Positions 44,706 through 54,850 are shown, counted from the first letter of the stretch. The stretch: 64,000 nucleotides of DNA from Chryseobacterium sp. 52 (GCF_002754245.1 NZ_PEEX01000001.1:2646001-2710000), one strand, 5' to 3'. Program-made: numbers and translations. The notes: generated by a model from the sequence alone, not told the origin.

Positions 44706-47700
44706 ATGAAAAGATTGAAATGCGGTCTTACCGTTGCAGCAGTATTTTTTACGGTCGCAGCCGAAGCACAGGAACTGGTCCAGAAAGTATCATTCACTGT
44801 CCCGGCAAGCAGACCTCTTATTGAGGTACTGGAAGATTTTGCCGGAAAAACGGGAATGAGGCTGGCCTATTCTAAAATGGATATCAAAGAATTAAATGTG
44901 AAAGGCGTAAAATGTGAAAATATTTCTGTAAACAACTGTCTTAAAGATATTACAAGCGGACTTCCGGTAGCGTTTCGTCTTCACGGAGATCTGATTTCAA
45001 TAAAATATGAAGGAACAGGTATTTCTGTAACGGGTGACGGAAAGATCTCCGGAAAAATTGTAGATGAAATAGGAAATCCCGTTACCGGAGCAGAAGTGAC
45101 GGTCGGCAGGAAAACAATAATGACCGATAATAACGGAGATTTTGTGGTAGATCTTCCTTCAGGAATATATACGCTTACAGTAAAAGCTTCAAAATACAGC
45201 CCGCTGCGGGTGGAAAAACTGTCTGTCAGTAATAATGAAACCAATATGGTCTCATTTGCCATGAAGCATGCATCAGATAAAATAACGGACATCAAAGAAG
45301 TTGTCATTACTGCAAACCGAAAGGCAGATACTCAGGCAGGGCTTCTGGCCCAACAGAAAAAAGCAGCTCAGATGAGCGACGGAATTTCTGCCGAACAGAT
45401 TGCAAAAACTCCGGATAGTGATGTTGGGGGAACCCTGAAAAGAGTAACGGGAATTACGACTATCGATAACAAATATGTGGTGGTACGTTCCATGGGAGAA
45501 CGTTGGAATACAGCAGCTATGGACGGAATCAACCTTCCAAGTACTGAAGCGTATAACCAGAACTTCTCATTTGATATTATTCCAACGGCAATGGTGGAAA
45601 GTATCGTGGTAAGCAAAACCGCAACACCCGATATGAATGCCAGTTTTGCAGGCGGTTATGTAGAAGTAAGAACCAAAGATATTCCCAATGAAAATTTTAC
45701 GACGGTAAGTGTAGGAACTTCCTATAATGATCAGTCTGCGTTTAAAGAATTTCTGACGCGTAAGCAGGGAAAATATGATTATTTCGGATATGACGACGGA
45801 ACAAGAGATTTTCCTAAAGGCCTTGAACCGACAGACTGGAATAATCCCTTATTTTTTGAACAGTCGAAGAGATTTACCAATGATAACTTCAGCACTTTCA
45901 AAACCAAAGCTGATATGGGGTCAAATCTGCAGGTAGCGCTGGGAAGAACATTTGCCCTTAAAAATAATAATAAGTGGGGATTTGCCGGAGCATTTACGGT
46001 AAGAAATGAACAGAATAAGCTGGATATTGACCATACAGGAAGAGGAAACTGGCTGGACACTACAGCACCATATGATCCCAACTGGCAGGCAAATGGGACA
46101 AATCCTATCGTATTTTACAACTTTAAAAACAAAGGAGCTTCTTATAACTATAATTCCACATTAGGCGGAATGCTTAATTTCGGATTACAGTTGGGCAAAA
46201 ACAGAATCTCTTTCCGTAATTCGTATACCCATATTTATGATAATACACTGACACGAACTACAGGATGGAATGAATATACAGGAGGTAGCGGAATGGCTGT
46301 TAATGCCGAAGCATCCTATAATTATTTCTACAACGGAATTATTCCCAATAATAATCCTGCACAGATCAAGGCTCTGGACAAACCCTATACCGACAATACC
46401 GATTATCCTATTTATCAGACACTTTTGCAGAACAAACTGGAAGGAAATCACAAAGTTGGAAATGTTGATATCAACTGGTTTGCTGCAAGAACGGGAGTAA
46501 AATCCGACACCAAAGACTACACACAGTATCTGAGCCAATATGATTTCGTGGGAAGTGAGATTCTTACCTATCATATGATTTACAATTCAGCATCTAATTT
46601 TTACAGGGGATATATCGCCAATAAAGAAACAGATTATAACTACGGAACTTCCCTAAAGTGGAATATAGATACGGGAAGCTTTAAAACTGATATTAAAGCG
46701 GGCTACGCTGGTGTTGTAAAAAATAATACCAATCAACAGCAGAAATTCTTTCTTCGGGTAGATGAAAACAGGGATGTCCCGAATAGTGAAAAAGGCTTTA
46801 TATCGATGTATGGTTCTTTGAATCAGTGGTTTGATGGTTCTAAATATGTTCCGGGAGGAATAGGATGGCAAACAAAACCTATGTACAAGAATGACAGGTA
46901 TGAAGGGAAAGTAACCCAGAATGCATTTTATGTCATGTTTGACAACAGATGGAAGAATCAATTCAGGTTAGTGTGGGGAGTTCGCGCAGAATATTTTAAA
47001 TATGACCTTGTTTCCCAGCAAATTGACGAAGCAGACAATCAGACTGTTAAAAAAGCTCCTATTGATGATAAAGCATGGCAGTGGATGCCATCCTTAAATT
47101 TCACTTACAGCCCGACCAATAAAATTAATGTAAGACTGGCCTACAACAAAACAGTGATTCGTCCTCAATTCAATGAGAGAACAGGGCTTCCGTATTTTGA
47201 TCCCGTAGCAAACGGTTTGATTTATAACACAGAAATGACCTCATCAGTAGTCAACAACTATGATTTCAAATTTGAATGGTTTCCCGGTTTGGGAGAAATA
47301 TTCTCTGCAGGATTGTATTATAAGGATATCAACAGACCTATCGAACGTGAAGGACGTCTTTCTGATGAGGGGAACCTGTATCTGTATAATGGAAATTCAA
47401 AAAATGCAAAACTGAAAGGGGTAGAGGCAGAAGTAAGAAAAAATCTTGGTTTTATCGCTGAAGGATCTCTTTTAGAAAAGCTGTATATCAATGGAAATTT
47501 TACGTATAACACAACGAAAGTAATAGCTTTTAAAGATCAGTATAAAACAGGGGATGATGACAGAACCTATGAAGTGGAAAGACCTCTTTACGGACAGACT
47601 CCTTATGCCTACAATTTAGGAGTTACCTACGACGGAAACCGTTTGGGTGCCAGTTTTTTATATAATGCAAAAGGCGATCAGTACATTACTGTAGGATATG

Positions 47701-48014
47701 CTTATAATGGTGAAGAAATACAGCGTCCGTATGCAGTAGCAGATGCGCAGATTTCCTATAAATTCTTAAGAAACAGAAATCTCGAAGTTAAATTCAATGC
47801 CAAAAATCTCTTCAACAGAGTGAAAGAGTTTTACAACAATTTTAACTCCTATTCGGTACCAAACGGATCTGCCGGAAGTACTATATCAACAGACAGGGAA
47901 GCCTGGCAGCTATTGCCCGGAGCCACAGATAAGTATGACAAAAACATTGATAAGATCACATTTCGTGCTTACAGCGGAAGAGTATTTGGGGTAAGCGTGA
48001 ATTATACATTTTAA
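44706..48014 (+). CDS. Signalling TonB-dependent receptor with STN domain
   Basis: A 1102-residue outer-membrane receptor with a signal peptide (about residues 1-22). A Secretin/TonB N-terminal (STN) signalling domain (about 28-100) should contact FecR. It continues with a CarboxypepD_reg-like domain (about 112-185), a plug (about 200-330; IAKTPDSDVGGTLKRVTGI, MGERWNTAAMDGINLP) and a beta-barrel ending VFGVSVNYTF with terminal Phe. It is the third member of the sigma/FecR system and is followed by two beta-helix-like lipoproteins. The substrate is unknown. Confidence 0.94.
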   Translation: MKRLKCGLTVAAVFFTVAAEAQELVQKVSFTVPASRPLIEVLEDFAGKTGMRLAYSKMDIKELNVKGVKCENISVNNCLKDITSGLPVAFRLHGDLISIKYEGTGISVTGDGKISGKIVDEIGNPVTGAEVTVGRKTIMTDNNGDFVVDLPSGIYTLTVKASKYSPLRVEKLSVSNNETNMVSFAMKHASDKITDIKEVVITANRKADTQAGLLAQQKKAAQMSDGISAEQIAKTPDSDVGGTLKRVTGITTIDNKYVVVRSMGERWNTAAMDGINLPSTEAYNQNFSFDIIPTAMVESIVVSKTATPDMNASFAGGYVEVRTKDIPNENFTTVSVGTSYNDQSAFKEFLTRKQGKYDYFGYDDGTRDFPKGLEPTDWNNPLFFEQSKRFTNDNFSTFKTKADMGSNLQVALGRTFALKNNNKWGFAGAFTVRNEQNKLDIDHTGRGNWLDTTAPYDPNWQANGTNPIVFYNFKNKGASYNYNSTLGGMLNFGLQLGKNRISFRNSYTHIYDNTLTRTTGWNEYTGGSGMAVNAEASYNYFYNGIIPNNNPAQIKALDKPYTDNTDYPIYQTLLQNKLEGNHKVGNVDINWFAARTGVKSDTKDYTQYLSQYDFVGSEILTYHMIYNSASNFYRGYIANKETDYNYGTSLKWNIDTGSFKTDIKAGYAGVVKNNTNQQQKFFLRVDENRDVPNSEKGFISMYGSLNQWFDGSKYVPGGIGWQTKPMYKNDRYEGKVTQNAFYVMFDNRWKNQFRLVWGVRAEYFKYDLVSQQIDEADNQTVKKAPIDDKAWQWMPSLNFTYSPTNKINVRLAYNKTVIRPQFNERTGLPYFDPVANGLIYNTEMTSSVVNNYDFKFEWFPGLGEIFSAGLYYKDINRPIEREGRLSDEGNLYLYNGNSKNAKLKGVEAEVRKNLGFIAEGSLLEKLYINGNFTYNTTKVIAFKDQYKTGDDDRTYEVERPLYGQTPYAYNLGVTYDGNRLGASFLYNAKGDQYITVGYAYNGEEIQRPYAVADAQISYKFLRNRNLEVKFNAKNLFNRVKEFYNNFNSYSVPNGSAGSTISTDREAWQLLPGATDKYDKNIDKITFRAYSGRVFGVSVNYTF

Positions 48015-48067
48015 TATCTGATTTAAACTGATACAATAAAAAGCTGGTCCCAATAAAACTTACAATC

Positions 48068-49357
48068 ATGAAAAAACTAACCTTGCTTGCTATAACCGGA
48101 TTATTAATCACAGCCTGCCAGAGGGATCATTTAGAAGATTCTTCAGCTCCGTTCGAAATGACGCAGACTTCAGCAGAATATATTACAGTTTCATCCTTGC
48201 CTGTGACTTCTGTAAGCGGTCATATCACATCCAATACAACATGGAGTGGTGTTATTGAAATCGATGGAATTGTAACCGTTAAAGATGGCGCTACATTAAC
48301 AATTCTTCCCGGAACTTACATTAAGGCAAAACCAAAGGATACAGCTTTACCTACAGGGCTTCTGGTCATTACAAAAACTGGAAAAATTAATGCTGCTGGA
48401 ACAGAAACCCAGCCCATTGTTTTTACAAGTTACAGACTGTTGGATGGAGATGAAAATACCATCCCTCAGCCCGGAGACTTCGCTGGTGTTATCCTGTTGG
48501 GAAATGCGCCCACAAATACACCATCCACGACGACAATTGACGGACTTTTTGGATCTGATTACTATTATGGTGGAAGCAATCAGGATCACAATGGTGGAAT
48601 AATGAAATATGTACGTATTGAGTTCGGAGGATCTGATATTTTACCACAGCTGATTCACGAAGTTACATCTCTTACATTAGCTGGAGTAGGAAAAGGAACT
48701 ATACTGGACCATATCCAGGTTTCTTACGGTAAAGATGACTCTTTTGAATTCTTTGGAGGAAACGTAAATGCCACTAACCTGATTTCCTTTGCCCCTGATG
48801 ATGATAACTTCGATTTTAATACCGGATATACAGGAACTATTACTTGTGCATTGTCTTTAGCCGATTACAATTCTACACACAGCCTCAGTGGAAGTGTCTA
48901 TGATTCTAACGGAATAGAGTTGAATAACAATCCCACTGGAATTGCTACCTCATTGATCACTCATCCTATCATCAATAATCTAACAATTATAGGGGCCTGG
49001 AAAGCTGCTTTTGGTAAAAATTATGGAAAAGGTATCTATATCAGAAGAAACGGAAAATTAACACTAAACAATACGATAGTAACAGGTTATCCTACAGGAA
49101 TCAAGGTAGAGGGAACCGGTTCAGAGCTTTCTTCCAACTCAGATTATACCAGCATTAAGATACATGGATTTGATGTTGCTGCTGCCGGTGCGGGAACAGC
49201 AGGGATTTCTGCAGCTAATTTACTTATAGGATCAGCTTCACCCGGCTGGGGGATGAATCAACCTTTCTTTAATGAAGGAGGCTGGAATGTCTCTCCGGGA
49301 AATTGTGGAAATTTCCAGGGACTTTGGACAAAATATAACTTTTCAATTTTGGAGTAA
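48068..49357 (+). CDS. Beta-helix-like surface lipoprotein, copy 1
   Basis: A 429-residue lipoprotein with signal peptide and lipobox ITAC (Cys about residue 17), followed by QRDHLED. The mature protein has repeating short beta turns (GTETQPIVFTSYRLLDGDENT, LDHIQVSYGKDDSFEFFGGNVNATNL, LTLNNTIVTGYPTGIKVEGTG) typical of right-handed beta-helix folds. The paralogue 340 bases downstream has the same layout. It probably acts as the surface partner of the TonB receptor (inference). Confidence 0.82.
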   Translation: MKKLTLLAITGLLITACQRDHLEDSSAPFEMTQTSAEYITVSSLPVTSVSGHITSNTTWSGVIEIDGIVTVKDGATLTILPGTYIKAKPKDTALPTGLLVITKTGKINAAGTETQPIVFTSYRLLDGDENTIPQPGDFAGVILLGNAPTNTPSTTTIDGLFGSDYYYGGSNQDHNGGIMKYVRIEFGGSDILPQLIHEVTSLTLAGVGKGTILDHIQVSYGKDDSFEFFGGNVNATNLISFAPDDDNFDFNTGYTGTITCALSLADYNSTHSLSGSVYDSNGIELNNNPTGIATSLITHPIINNLTIIGAWKAAFGKNYGKGIYIRRNGKLTLNNTIVTGYPTGIKVEGTGSELSSNSDYTSIKIHGFDVAAAGAGTAGISAANLLIGSASPGWGMNQPFFNEGGWNVSPGNCGNFQGLWTKYNFSILE

Positions 49358-49696
49358 GAACTTTAAAAACAGGAAAATTCATTACTGATCTTCTGTTTTT
49401 GAAAAGAATAAAATAAAAGAGCTCATTGATGTGTAATGTACAGGTTTTCGGAAACCTGAGGACGATCCGGATCGATACTGATGATGCGCACAGCAGTACC
49501 GGATCAGATAAAAACCGGCCGCTGTTATTTTTTTCCGGACAGCAGCGGATAAACAGGGAACCCCGGCAGGACAGCTCCTCCTGAAATGCAGGGTGATTAT
49601 ACAACCAAATCGCAGGAATATAGAGGCGGATGTTCCTATTTAATAAAAAATTCGGTCATAAAAATAATATAACCGGGTCTACTAAAAATTATAACA
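49358..49696. other. Structured, GC-richer gap between the paralogous lipoprotein genes
   Basis: No gene is supported. It contains a weak terminator (AAAAACAG/CTGTTTTT, 49365-49372 with 49393-49400), a perfect hairpin CAGGTTT-TCGG-AAACCTG (49441-49458), a GATCCGGATC palindrome (49464-49473), and a CCGCTG/CAGCGG hairpin (49519-49524 with 49543-49548). It may be a structured leader of the second lipoprotein gene or decayed DNA from the duplication. Confidence 0.5.
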
Positions 49697-51010
49697 ATGA
49701 AAAAACTAACTTTAATTGCTGCTACAGCATTATCTCTTATTGCTTGTCAAAATGATAGCCTTGCAGATTCTTCTACTCCTTTTGAAATGAAGCCTGCTTC
49801 TGCTGAGTATCTTACAGCTTCTTCTCTTCCTGTAACTACTGTAAGCGGTGATATTACTTCAAATACAACATGGAGTGGTGTTGTAGAACTTGACGGTATT
49901 GTAACAGTAAAGAACGGTGCTGTATTAACGATTCAGCCGGGAACTTTCATTAAGGCAAAACCAAACACATCCAATACCGCTACAGGAGTTTTAGTAATCT
50001 CTAAAACAGGTCAGATCAATGCTACCGGTACAGAATCTCAGCCGATTATTTTTACAAGTTATAAACTGTTAGATGGAAACGAAAATACAACGGCTGCTCC
50101 TGGAGACTTCGGTGGTGTGATTATTTTAGGTGATGCACCTGCGAATACACCTGATACTAAGACGATTGAAGGATTGTCAGGTTCAGATTTTTATTACGGA
50201 GGGTCCAATGCATCTCACAACGGAGGTACATTGAAGTATGTTCGTATTGAATTTGCAGGATTCGATCTTTTAGCTCCAAACTCAGGAAACGAGATCAACG
50301 GTCTTACTTTAGGAGGTGTTGGAAGTGGTACTACTTTAGATCATATCCAGGTTTCTTACGGTAAAGATGACTCTTTCGAATTCTTCGGAGGTACAGTAAA
50401 TGCTTCTAACCTGGTTTCTTTTGCTGCGGATGATGATAACTTTGACTTTGACAACGGATACACAGGAACAATTACCAATGCACTTGCTTTAGCAGATACT
50501 AACTCTACACACAGTTTAAGTGGTGGTGTTTCTGATACTAACGGGATTGAATTGGATAATAACGCAACAGGTACTGCTACACCGCTTATCACAAATCCGG
50601 TAATCAACAATCTTACTATTGTAGGATCACGTACTAATGTGTTATATACTACATCAACACCTTCCGGATCTTTTTATGAAAACGGTATTCACATCAGAAG
50701 AGCTGGTAAATTAACGTTAAATAACGCTGTAGTGACAGGATATCCTGTTGGAATCAAAGTAGAAGGTACAGGTTCTGAATTAACTTCAGCTTCTAACCTA
50801 AGCTCAATCCAGGTACACGGATTTACAACTTCTGTTACAGGTGCAGGTACATCAGGAATTCCTGCTGCTAACCTATTGACAGGAACTACCGCTTCATCTT
50901 GGGGTATGAGCCAGCCGTTCTTCAACGAAGGACCATGGAACGTATCGCCTAGAAACGGTGGAAACTTCCAGGGAGCATGGACTAAATATGACTTCTCTAT
51001 TCAGGAATAA
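49697..51010 (+). CDS. Beta-helix-like surface lipoprotein, copy 2
   Basis: A 437-residue paralogue of the gene at 48068, nearly collinear over its whole length (both begin with the same MKKLTL signal style, share SSLPVT.VSG.ITSNTTWSG and end ..FNEG.WNVSP). The lipobox is LIAC, followed by QNDSLAD. It has a small insertion near residue 315 (LYTTSTPSGSFYENG). Codon choice leans to tct, ggt, gct and aac more than copy 1, which hints at higher expression. A strong terminator follows, so this may be the abundant product of the locus. Confidence 0.82.
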   Translation: MKKLTLIAATALSLIACQNDSLADSSTPFEMKPASAEYLTASSLPVTTVSGDITSNTTWSGVVELDGIVTVKNGAVLTIQPGTFIKAKPNTSNTATGVLVISKTGQINATGTESQPIIFTSYKLLDGNENTTAAPGDFGGVIILGDAPANTPDTKTIEGLSGSDFYYGGSNASHNGGTLKYVRIEFAGFDLLAPNSGNEINGLTLGGVGSGTTLDHIQVSYGKDDSFEFFGGTVNASNLVSFAADDDNFDFDNGYTGTITNALALADTNSTHSLSGGVSDTNGIELDNNATGTATPLITNPVINNLTIVGSRTNVLYTTSTPSGSFYENGIHIRRAGKLTLNNAVVTGYPVGIKVEGTGSELTSASNLSSIQVHGFTTSVTGAGTSGIPAANLLTGTTASSWGMSQPFFNEGPWNVSPRNGGNFQGAWTKYDFSIQE

Positions 51011-51020
51011 GACCTTAAAT

Positions 51021-51064
51021 GCAGGGGAAGCTTCCCATGTCTTTCCCTGCTTTTATTTTTTTTA
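51021..51064 (+). terminator. Strong terminator after lipoprotein copy 2
   Basis: 10-bp stem GCAGGGGAAG/CTTTCCCTGC with one G-U pair (51021-51030 with 51041-51050), then TTTTATTTTTTTTT. Confidence 0.88.
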
Positions 51065-51083
51065 ATCTCTAATAATCTGTATT

Positions 51084-52007
51084 ATGAAAAAACTATTTTT
51101 ATTATCTATTGTATTGGTATCACAGGCTGCAGCAGCGCAGTTTCAGGTATGGAGCAATTCTTTTGATACACCCGCTGATCTTCAGGGATGGACTACCCAT
51201 GACCTTAACAACAACGGAAACGGATGGGTACAGGGACAAAATATCTATTTCAACGGGACTACTCTTACTTATGGTACTTCCGGGACTCTCCGCTATTCGA
51301 CAAGTCTGGTTCCCACAGGTACAGTTCCAAACTTTGGTTCTGAAAACGACTGGATCATTTCTCCAGAGATCAATCTCGAAGGAGCATCCGGTACCATTAA
51401 TCTGGCAGCCTATATCGGAAGACAGAGAACAACACACCTTAATTTCGGACGTGATCTGTATATTTATGTAAGTACCCCTCAGAAGCCTGTTCCTACATTG
51501 GCAGATTTTCAGACAATGGCTGTAGATGGAAGTGGAAATGATATTCCAAGTCCATACAGAATTGTAGCAGGAACGCTCAGCAATCCTTTCCCGGCTGATC
51601 TTACCCAGTTTAAAGAAAACCTTATAGATATTTCTGCTTTTGCCGGTAAAAAAATCTACATCGGTTTGTGGTCTAACAGAAAAACGAGCGGAAACAATCT
51701 GCAGAATATTAATATTGATGAAATGGCTATTTATGCTTCAACATTTTTGGGAACAAAAGATGTCAAGAAGAAAGAAAATTTAACCCAAATAAAGGAAAAC
51801 CCGGTAAAGGAATTCCTTCAGTTTCAACTTAATCCAAGCTTTAAAGAAAGTATGACGACAGTCAATATTTACAATATGGCCGGACAAAAAGTGCTTTCAG
51901 CTTCATATAACAGATCTGTCAATGTCGTTTCATTGCAGGCTGGAACATATATAGCAGAAGTTTCTGACGGAAAAACAACGGAAAGTCTGAAGTTTATCAA
52001 AAAATAA
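51084..52007 (+). CDS. T9SS-exported choice-of-anchor J domain protein
   Basis: A 307-residue secreted protein with a signal peptide (about residues 1-18, ending AAAAQ). A cleaved-adhesin/choice-of-anchor J-like jelly roll covers about 22-220 (SFDTPADLQGWTTHDLN, NDWIISPEINL). The type A T9SS C-terminal sorting domain starts at about residue 235 and ends ESLKFIKK. It sits between the surface lipoproteins and S41 peptidase genes and is probably secreted or anchored at the surface as part of the same system. Confidence 0.88.
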   Translation: MKKLFLLSIVLVSQAAAAQFQVWSNSFDTPADLQGWTTHDLNNNGNGWVQGQNIYFNGTTLTYGTSGTLRYSTSLVPTGTVPNFGSENDWIISPEINLEGASGTINLAAYIGRQRTTHLNFGRDLYIYVSTPQKPVPTLADFQTMAVDGSGNDIPSPYRIVAGTLSNPFPADLTQFKENLIDISAFAGKKIYIGLWSNRKTSGNNLQNINIDEMAIYASTFLGTKDVKKKENLTQIKENPVKEFLQFQLNPSFKESMTTVNIYNMAGQKVLSASYNRSVNVVSLQAGTYIAEVSDGKTTESLKFIKK

Positions 52008-52149
52008 ACAGCGGTCATTCTCTACCAACCTTCAGATGATTCTGTAGGAATTAACATGAAAATTTTAATAGATTAAAAGGGATTTGCAACTTCCCCGCAG
52101 AGAACTTTTGATCATCAACATATCCAACTTAGTTTTTATAATTATCCTG

Positions 52150-52182
52150 TTGCCCCGCTTACCGATGGGCGGGGCAATATTT
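52150..52182 (+). terminator. GC-rich hairpin after the anchor-J gene
   Basis: 9-bp stem TTGCCCCGC/GCGGGGCAA (52150-52158 with 52169-52177) with a 10-base loop, followed by TATTTC. It may end or attenuate transcription before the next lipoprotein gene. Confidence 0.6.
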
Positions 52183-52215
52183 CTAAGTTCGATTTTATAA
52201 TTTAAATTAATCTAA

Positions 52216-52956
52216 ATGAATAAGTTCATTGCATTACTATTTTTTAGCCTATTTGTTTCCTGTGCAGACAGCAGCGTTATGCAGCCGTTTGATAAATCAC
52301 AGAAACCTGCCGAAGTTAATATTAAAGGATATTCAAAGCCGGACGTTCTCCAGTTGAGACTGAACGGAACACCGGTAACGATTAACGGAAGCACTTCTTA
52401 TACCGACAAAATAGAAACCCGGCTCAATTTCGTTCTGGATGAAGGCGAAACAGACAGGCTCGGGGTCTATAATAACGAAACGGGTGCCGAGGTAGCCCAT
52501 TATAATATTACCTACGACAACATCAATGACTACAAAACCCTGAATTTTTTCAATCTTCCGGGGATCTTCCTGCAGACTTCCGCAGTAAAGCCACAGGTTA
52601 ACCTGGGAAAAGTAGGATTTGAATTCATTTTTCCAAATCTTGGTGAATATTCCGGTACTGCCCTTAAAAATGTGAAAGGCGTATTAAAAAGAGAGAATGG
52701 AGTAGTGCTTGCAGAATTTGACAATATCGGAAAAGATAATTTCACAGCAGTGAAAATATATAGCTTTTTCAGTAATACAGCTCCTGTTTATCTTGAACTC
52801 TATAAACCAGGTACCTCCGATCCTTATACCGGATCTGAAATCATTAAAGTAAAAATAAAGCAGGACATGGGAGCCAATTTAATCGTGCTTCAGGAAAAAA
52901 TGGAAAATGGAATCTTGATGGTCAAGGGAGAGATTGATGTAGCGGATTATTTGTAA
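52216..52956 (+). CDS. Predicted lipoprotein, function unknown
   Basis: A 246-residue lipoprotein with signal and lipobox FVSC (Cys about residue 16). The mature domain has the pattern LRLNGTPVTINGSTSYTDKIETRLNFVLDEGE near residues 46-80, like immunoglobulin-like surface binding domains. It is in a tight unit with the S41 peptidase gene downstream (12-base gap). No family was recognised. Confidence 0.8.
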   Translation: MNKFIALLFFSLFVSCADSSVMQPFDKSQKPAEVNIKGYSKPDVLQLRLNGTPVTINGSTSYTDKIETRLNFVLDEGETDRLGVYNNETGAEVAHYNITYDNINDYKTLNFFNLPGIFLQTSAVKPQVNLGKVGFEFIFPNLGEYSGTALKNVKGVLKRENGVVLAEFDNIGKDNFTAVKIYSFFSNTAPVYLELYKPGTSDPYTGSEIIKVKIKQDMGANLIVLQEKMENGILMVKGEIDVADYL

Positions 52957-52968
52957 CAGCTATTCTGT

Positions 52969-54321
52969 ATGAAGAAATATTTTAATTTTCAGTTACTGCT
53001 GCTTTTTGCGGTTTCTATTTTTATCTTATCATGCAATAATAATGATGATGAGAGCATCCCCAATTTTCCGGAAGGAAGTACAGAATCTGTAAACCTATGG
53101 GTGCAGGACAGTATGAGGCGCTATTATTACTGGGCAGATCAGATGCCTGCCAAACCGGATTATCATCTCCCTGTAAAAGATTTTTTTAAAAGTCTGTTGT
53201 ATTCTCAGGACCGCTTTTCATTCATGGTGAATACCCAGGATCCTTCCTCCTATCCGCGTTCTGTCCGGAATATGTATGGTTTTGATTATGCCGTGATACA
53301 GCTGGCCAATGGGAGCGTAGTGACTGCGGTAAAACTGGTTATGAAAAACTCTCCTGCCTTTAATTCAGGTTTACAGAGAGGTATGATGATTACGAAGATC
53401 AATGGAAAAACCATCACAGCAGCCAATGCAGAAGAATTAACGTCCTCTATTAAAGATCAGACCGTCATAGAACTTACGGTTGGAAACTGGAAAAACGGAG
53501 CTGTTACCGATGAAAAAAGCATCACCGTATATTACGGTTATTCTTTTGAACAGCCTCTGGAATCTAAAATATTTGAAAAAAACGGTAAAAAAACAGGATA
53601 TCTCTATGTTTATGATTTTCCGGATGGAATGACCTCTGTTTTAAATCAAAAATTTGCGGCTTTCAAAGCAGCCGGAGTACAGGAGCTGATTCTGGATCTC
53701 CGTTACAATTACGGAGGGTCAGTATCCTCAGCAGCAGCACTCTGTTCACTAATTCCATCAGGAATATCATCATCTTCACCGTTTATTATCTACAGAGGAA
53801 ACAAAAACGGAGGTGAAGTAAAACGGACATTTGCCCAGCAGATCACTTACGATCCCGGTGCACTTGATTTCAATTCGCTTCATGCCAATGCCTTGAACCT
53901 GAATAAAGTCTATATTCTTACCTCAGGCAGTACAGCTTCTGCCTCTGAAATTGTGATCAATAATCTTAAACCTTATATGCAGGTTATACAGGTAGGAGAT
54001 GTTACGTTGGGTAAAGATATGGCCGGATTTATTGTAGAAGATAAAAGGAAACCCAAAAAGATCTCATGGCTGCTTCATCCTGTTATTTATAAAGTATTTA
54101 ATGCCAATGGGGAAGGGGCTTACAGTAATGGAATTTCTCCACAGATTACAGCCAATGAATATACTACACTGCCATTGCTTCCGTTGGGAGATGCTGAGGA
54201 AACCCTGATTTCATCTGCCTTAAACAGTATTTATTCAAAATCAGCAGGTAAAGAGGCTTTGGACAAAAGTGTTAAAGTTTTATTTCAAAGCGATACGCCT
54301 TCTGCAGCCATCGGAAAGTGA
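52969..54321 (+). CDS. Lipoprotein S41 family peptidase
   Basis: A 450-residue S41 serine peptidase with a lipobox ILSC followed by NNNDDES. Acidic residues right after the lipidated Cys are a surface-export signal in flavobacteria. Domain order is N-terminal helical segment, PDZ (about residues 105-185; NSGLQRGMMITKINGKTI), then the S41 core with LILDLRYNYGGS (about 240-251) and the nucleophile block SGSTASASE, where S324 is the candidate nucleophile and E327 is nearby. It probably trims proteins of the same surface locus. Confidence 0.9.
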   Translation: MKKYFNFQLLLLFAVSIFILSCNNNDDESIPNFPEGSTESVNLWVQDSMRRYYYWADQMPAKPDYHLPVKDFFKSLLYSQDRFSFMVNTQDPSSYPRSVRNMYGFDYAVIQLANGSVVTAVKLVMKNSPAFNSGLQRGMMITKINGKTITAANAEELTSSIKDQTVIELTVGNWKNGAVTDEKSITVYYGYSFEQPLESKIFEKNGKKTGYLYVYDFPDGMTSVLNQKFAAFKAAGVQELILDLRYNYGGSVSSAAALCSLIPSGISSSSPFIIYRGNKNGGEVKRTFAQQITYDPGALDFNSLHANALNLNKVYILTSGSTASASEIVINNLKPYMQVIQVGDVTLGKDMAGFIVEDKRKPKKISWLLHPVIYKVFNANGEGAYSNGISPQITANEYTTLPLLPLGDAEETLISSALNSIYSKSAGKEALDKSVKVLFQSDTPSAAIGK

Positions 54322-54357
54322 ACGTTTTCTATATTTTAATACATAAACCAACAGCCT

Positions 54358-54630
54358 ATGCAAGGAATAGAACCTAAATTTCACAGCAGCCTCACAGACC
54401 GTATGGATTATTACCGTGGTTTGCTGAAAAAAATAGCTGATGATCCTGAAATCCAGCCTTCTGATATGATTTCAAGGGTATCGGAACTAAGTGAACTGTA
54501 TGAAGATTATCTGGCCAATAAAAGGCAATTGGAAAGGAGTATAAAAAGTTACAGACAATATCACAATGATCTGCGTAAACACCTGACTTTACGGGTACGT
54601 GAATTAAGAAGAAAGGTGAAACAGAAGTGA
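54358..54630 (+). CDS. Small basic coiled-coil protein
   Basis: A 90-residue highly charged helical protein with heptad-like leucines (SELSELYEDYLANKRQLERSIKSY, then LRKHLTLRVRELRRKVKQK). It has no signal peptide. It lies 36 bases after the S41 peptidase gene and may be the last member of that transcript. No known family was recognised. Confidence 0.65.
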   Translation: MQGIEPKFHSSLTDRMDYYRGLLKKIADDPEIQPSDMISRVSELSELYEDYLANKRQLERSIKSYRQYHNDLRKHLTLRVRELRRKVKQK

Positions 54631-54850
54631 TTCTATTTTAAATGTTTAAAGACATTTAAGGTATTAAAAAAGTCAAGATAAAAATCATTGATTGTTTAAG
54701 GAAAAGGTTACTTAAAGCAAAGTTTTTCTTAATATTATATTGATCTTTGATGGTTTAAAAAAATTCACTGTTTTTCAAAATCTACCAGAGTTTGATACTT
54801 TAAAAAGAAATTTATATATTGATGAAGCTAAGTTCACAGATGACGAATGT

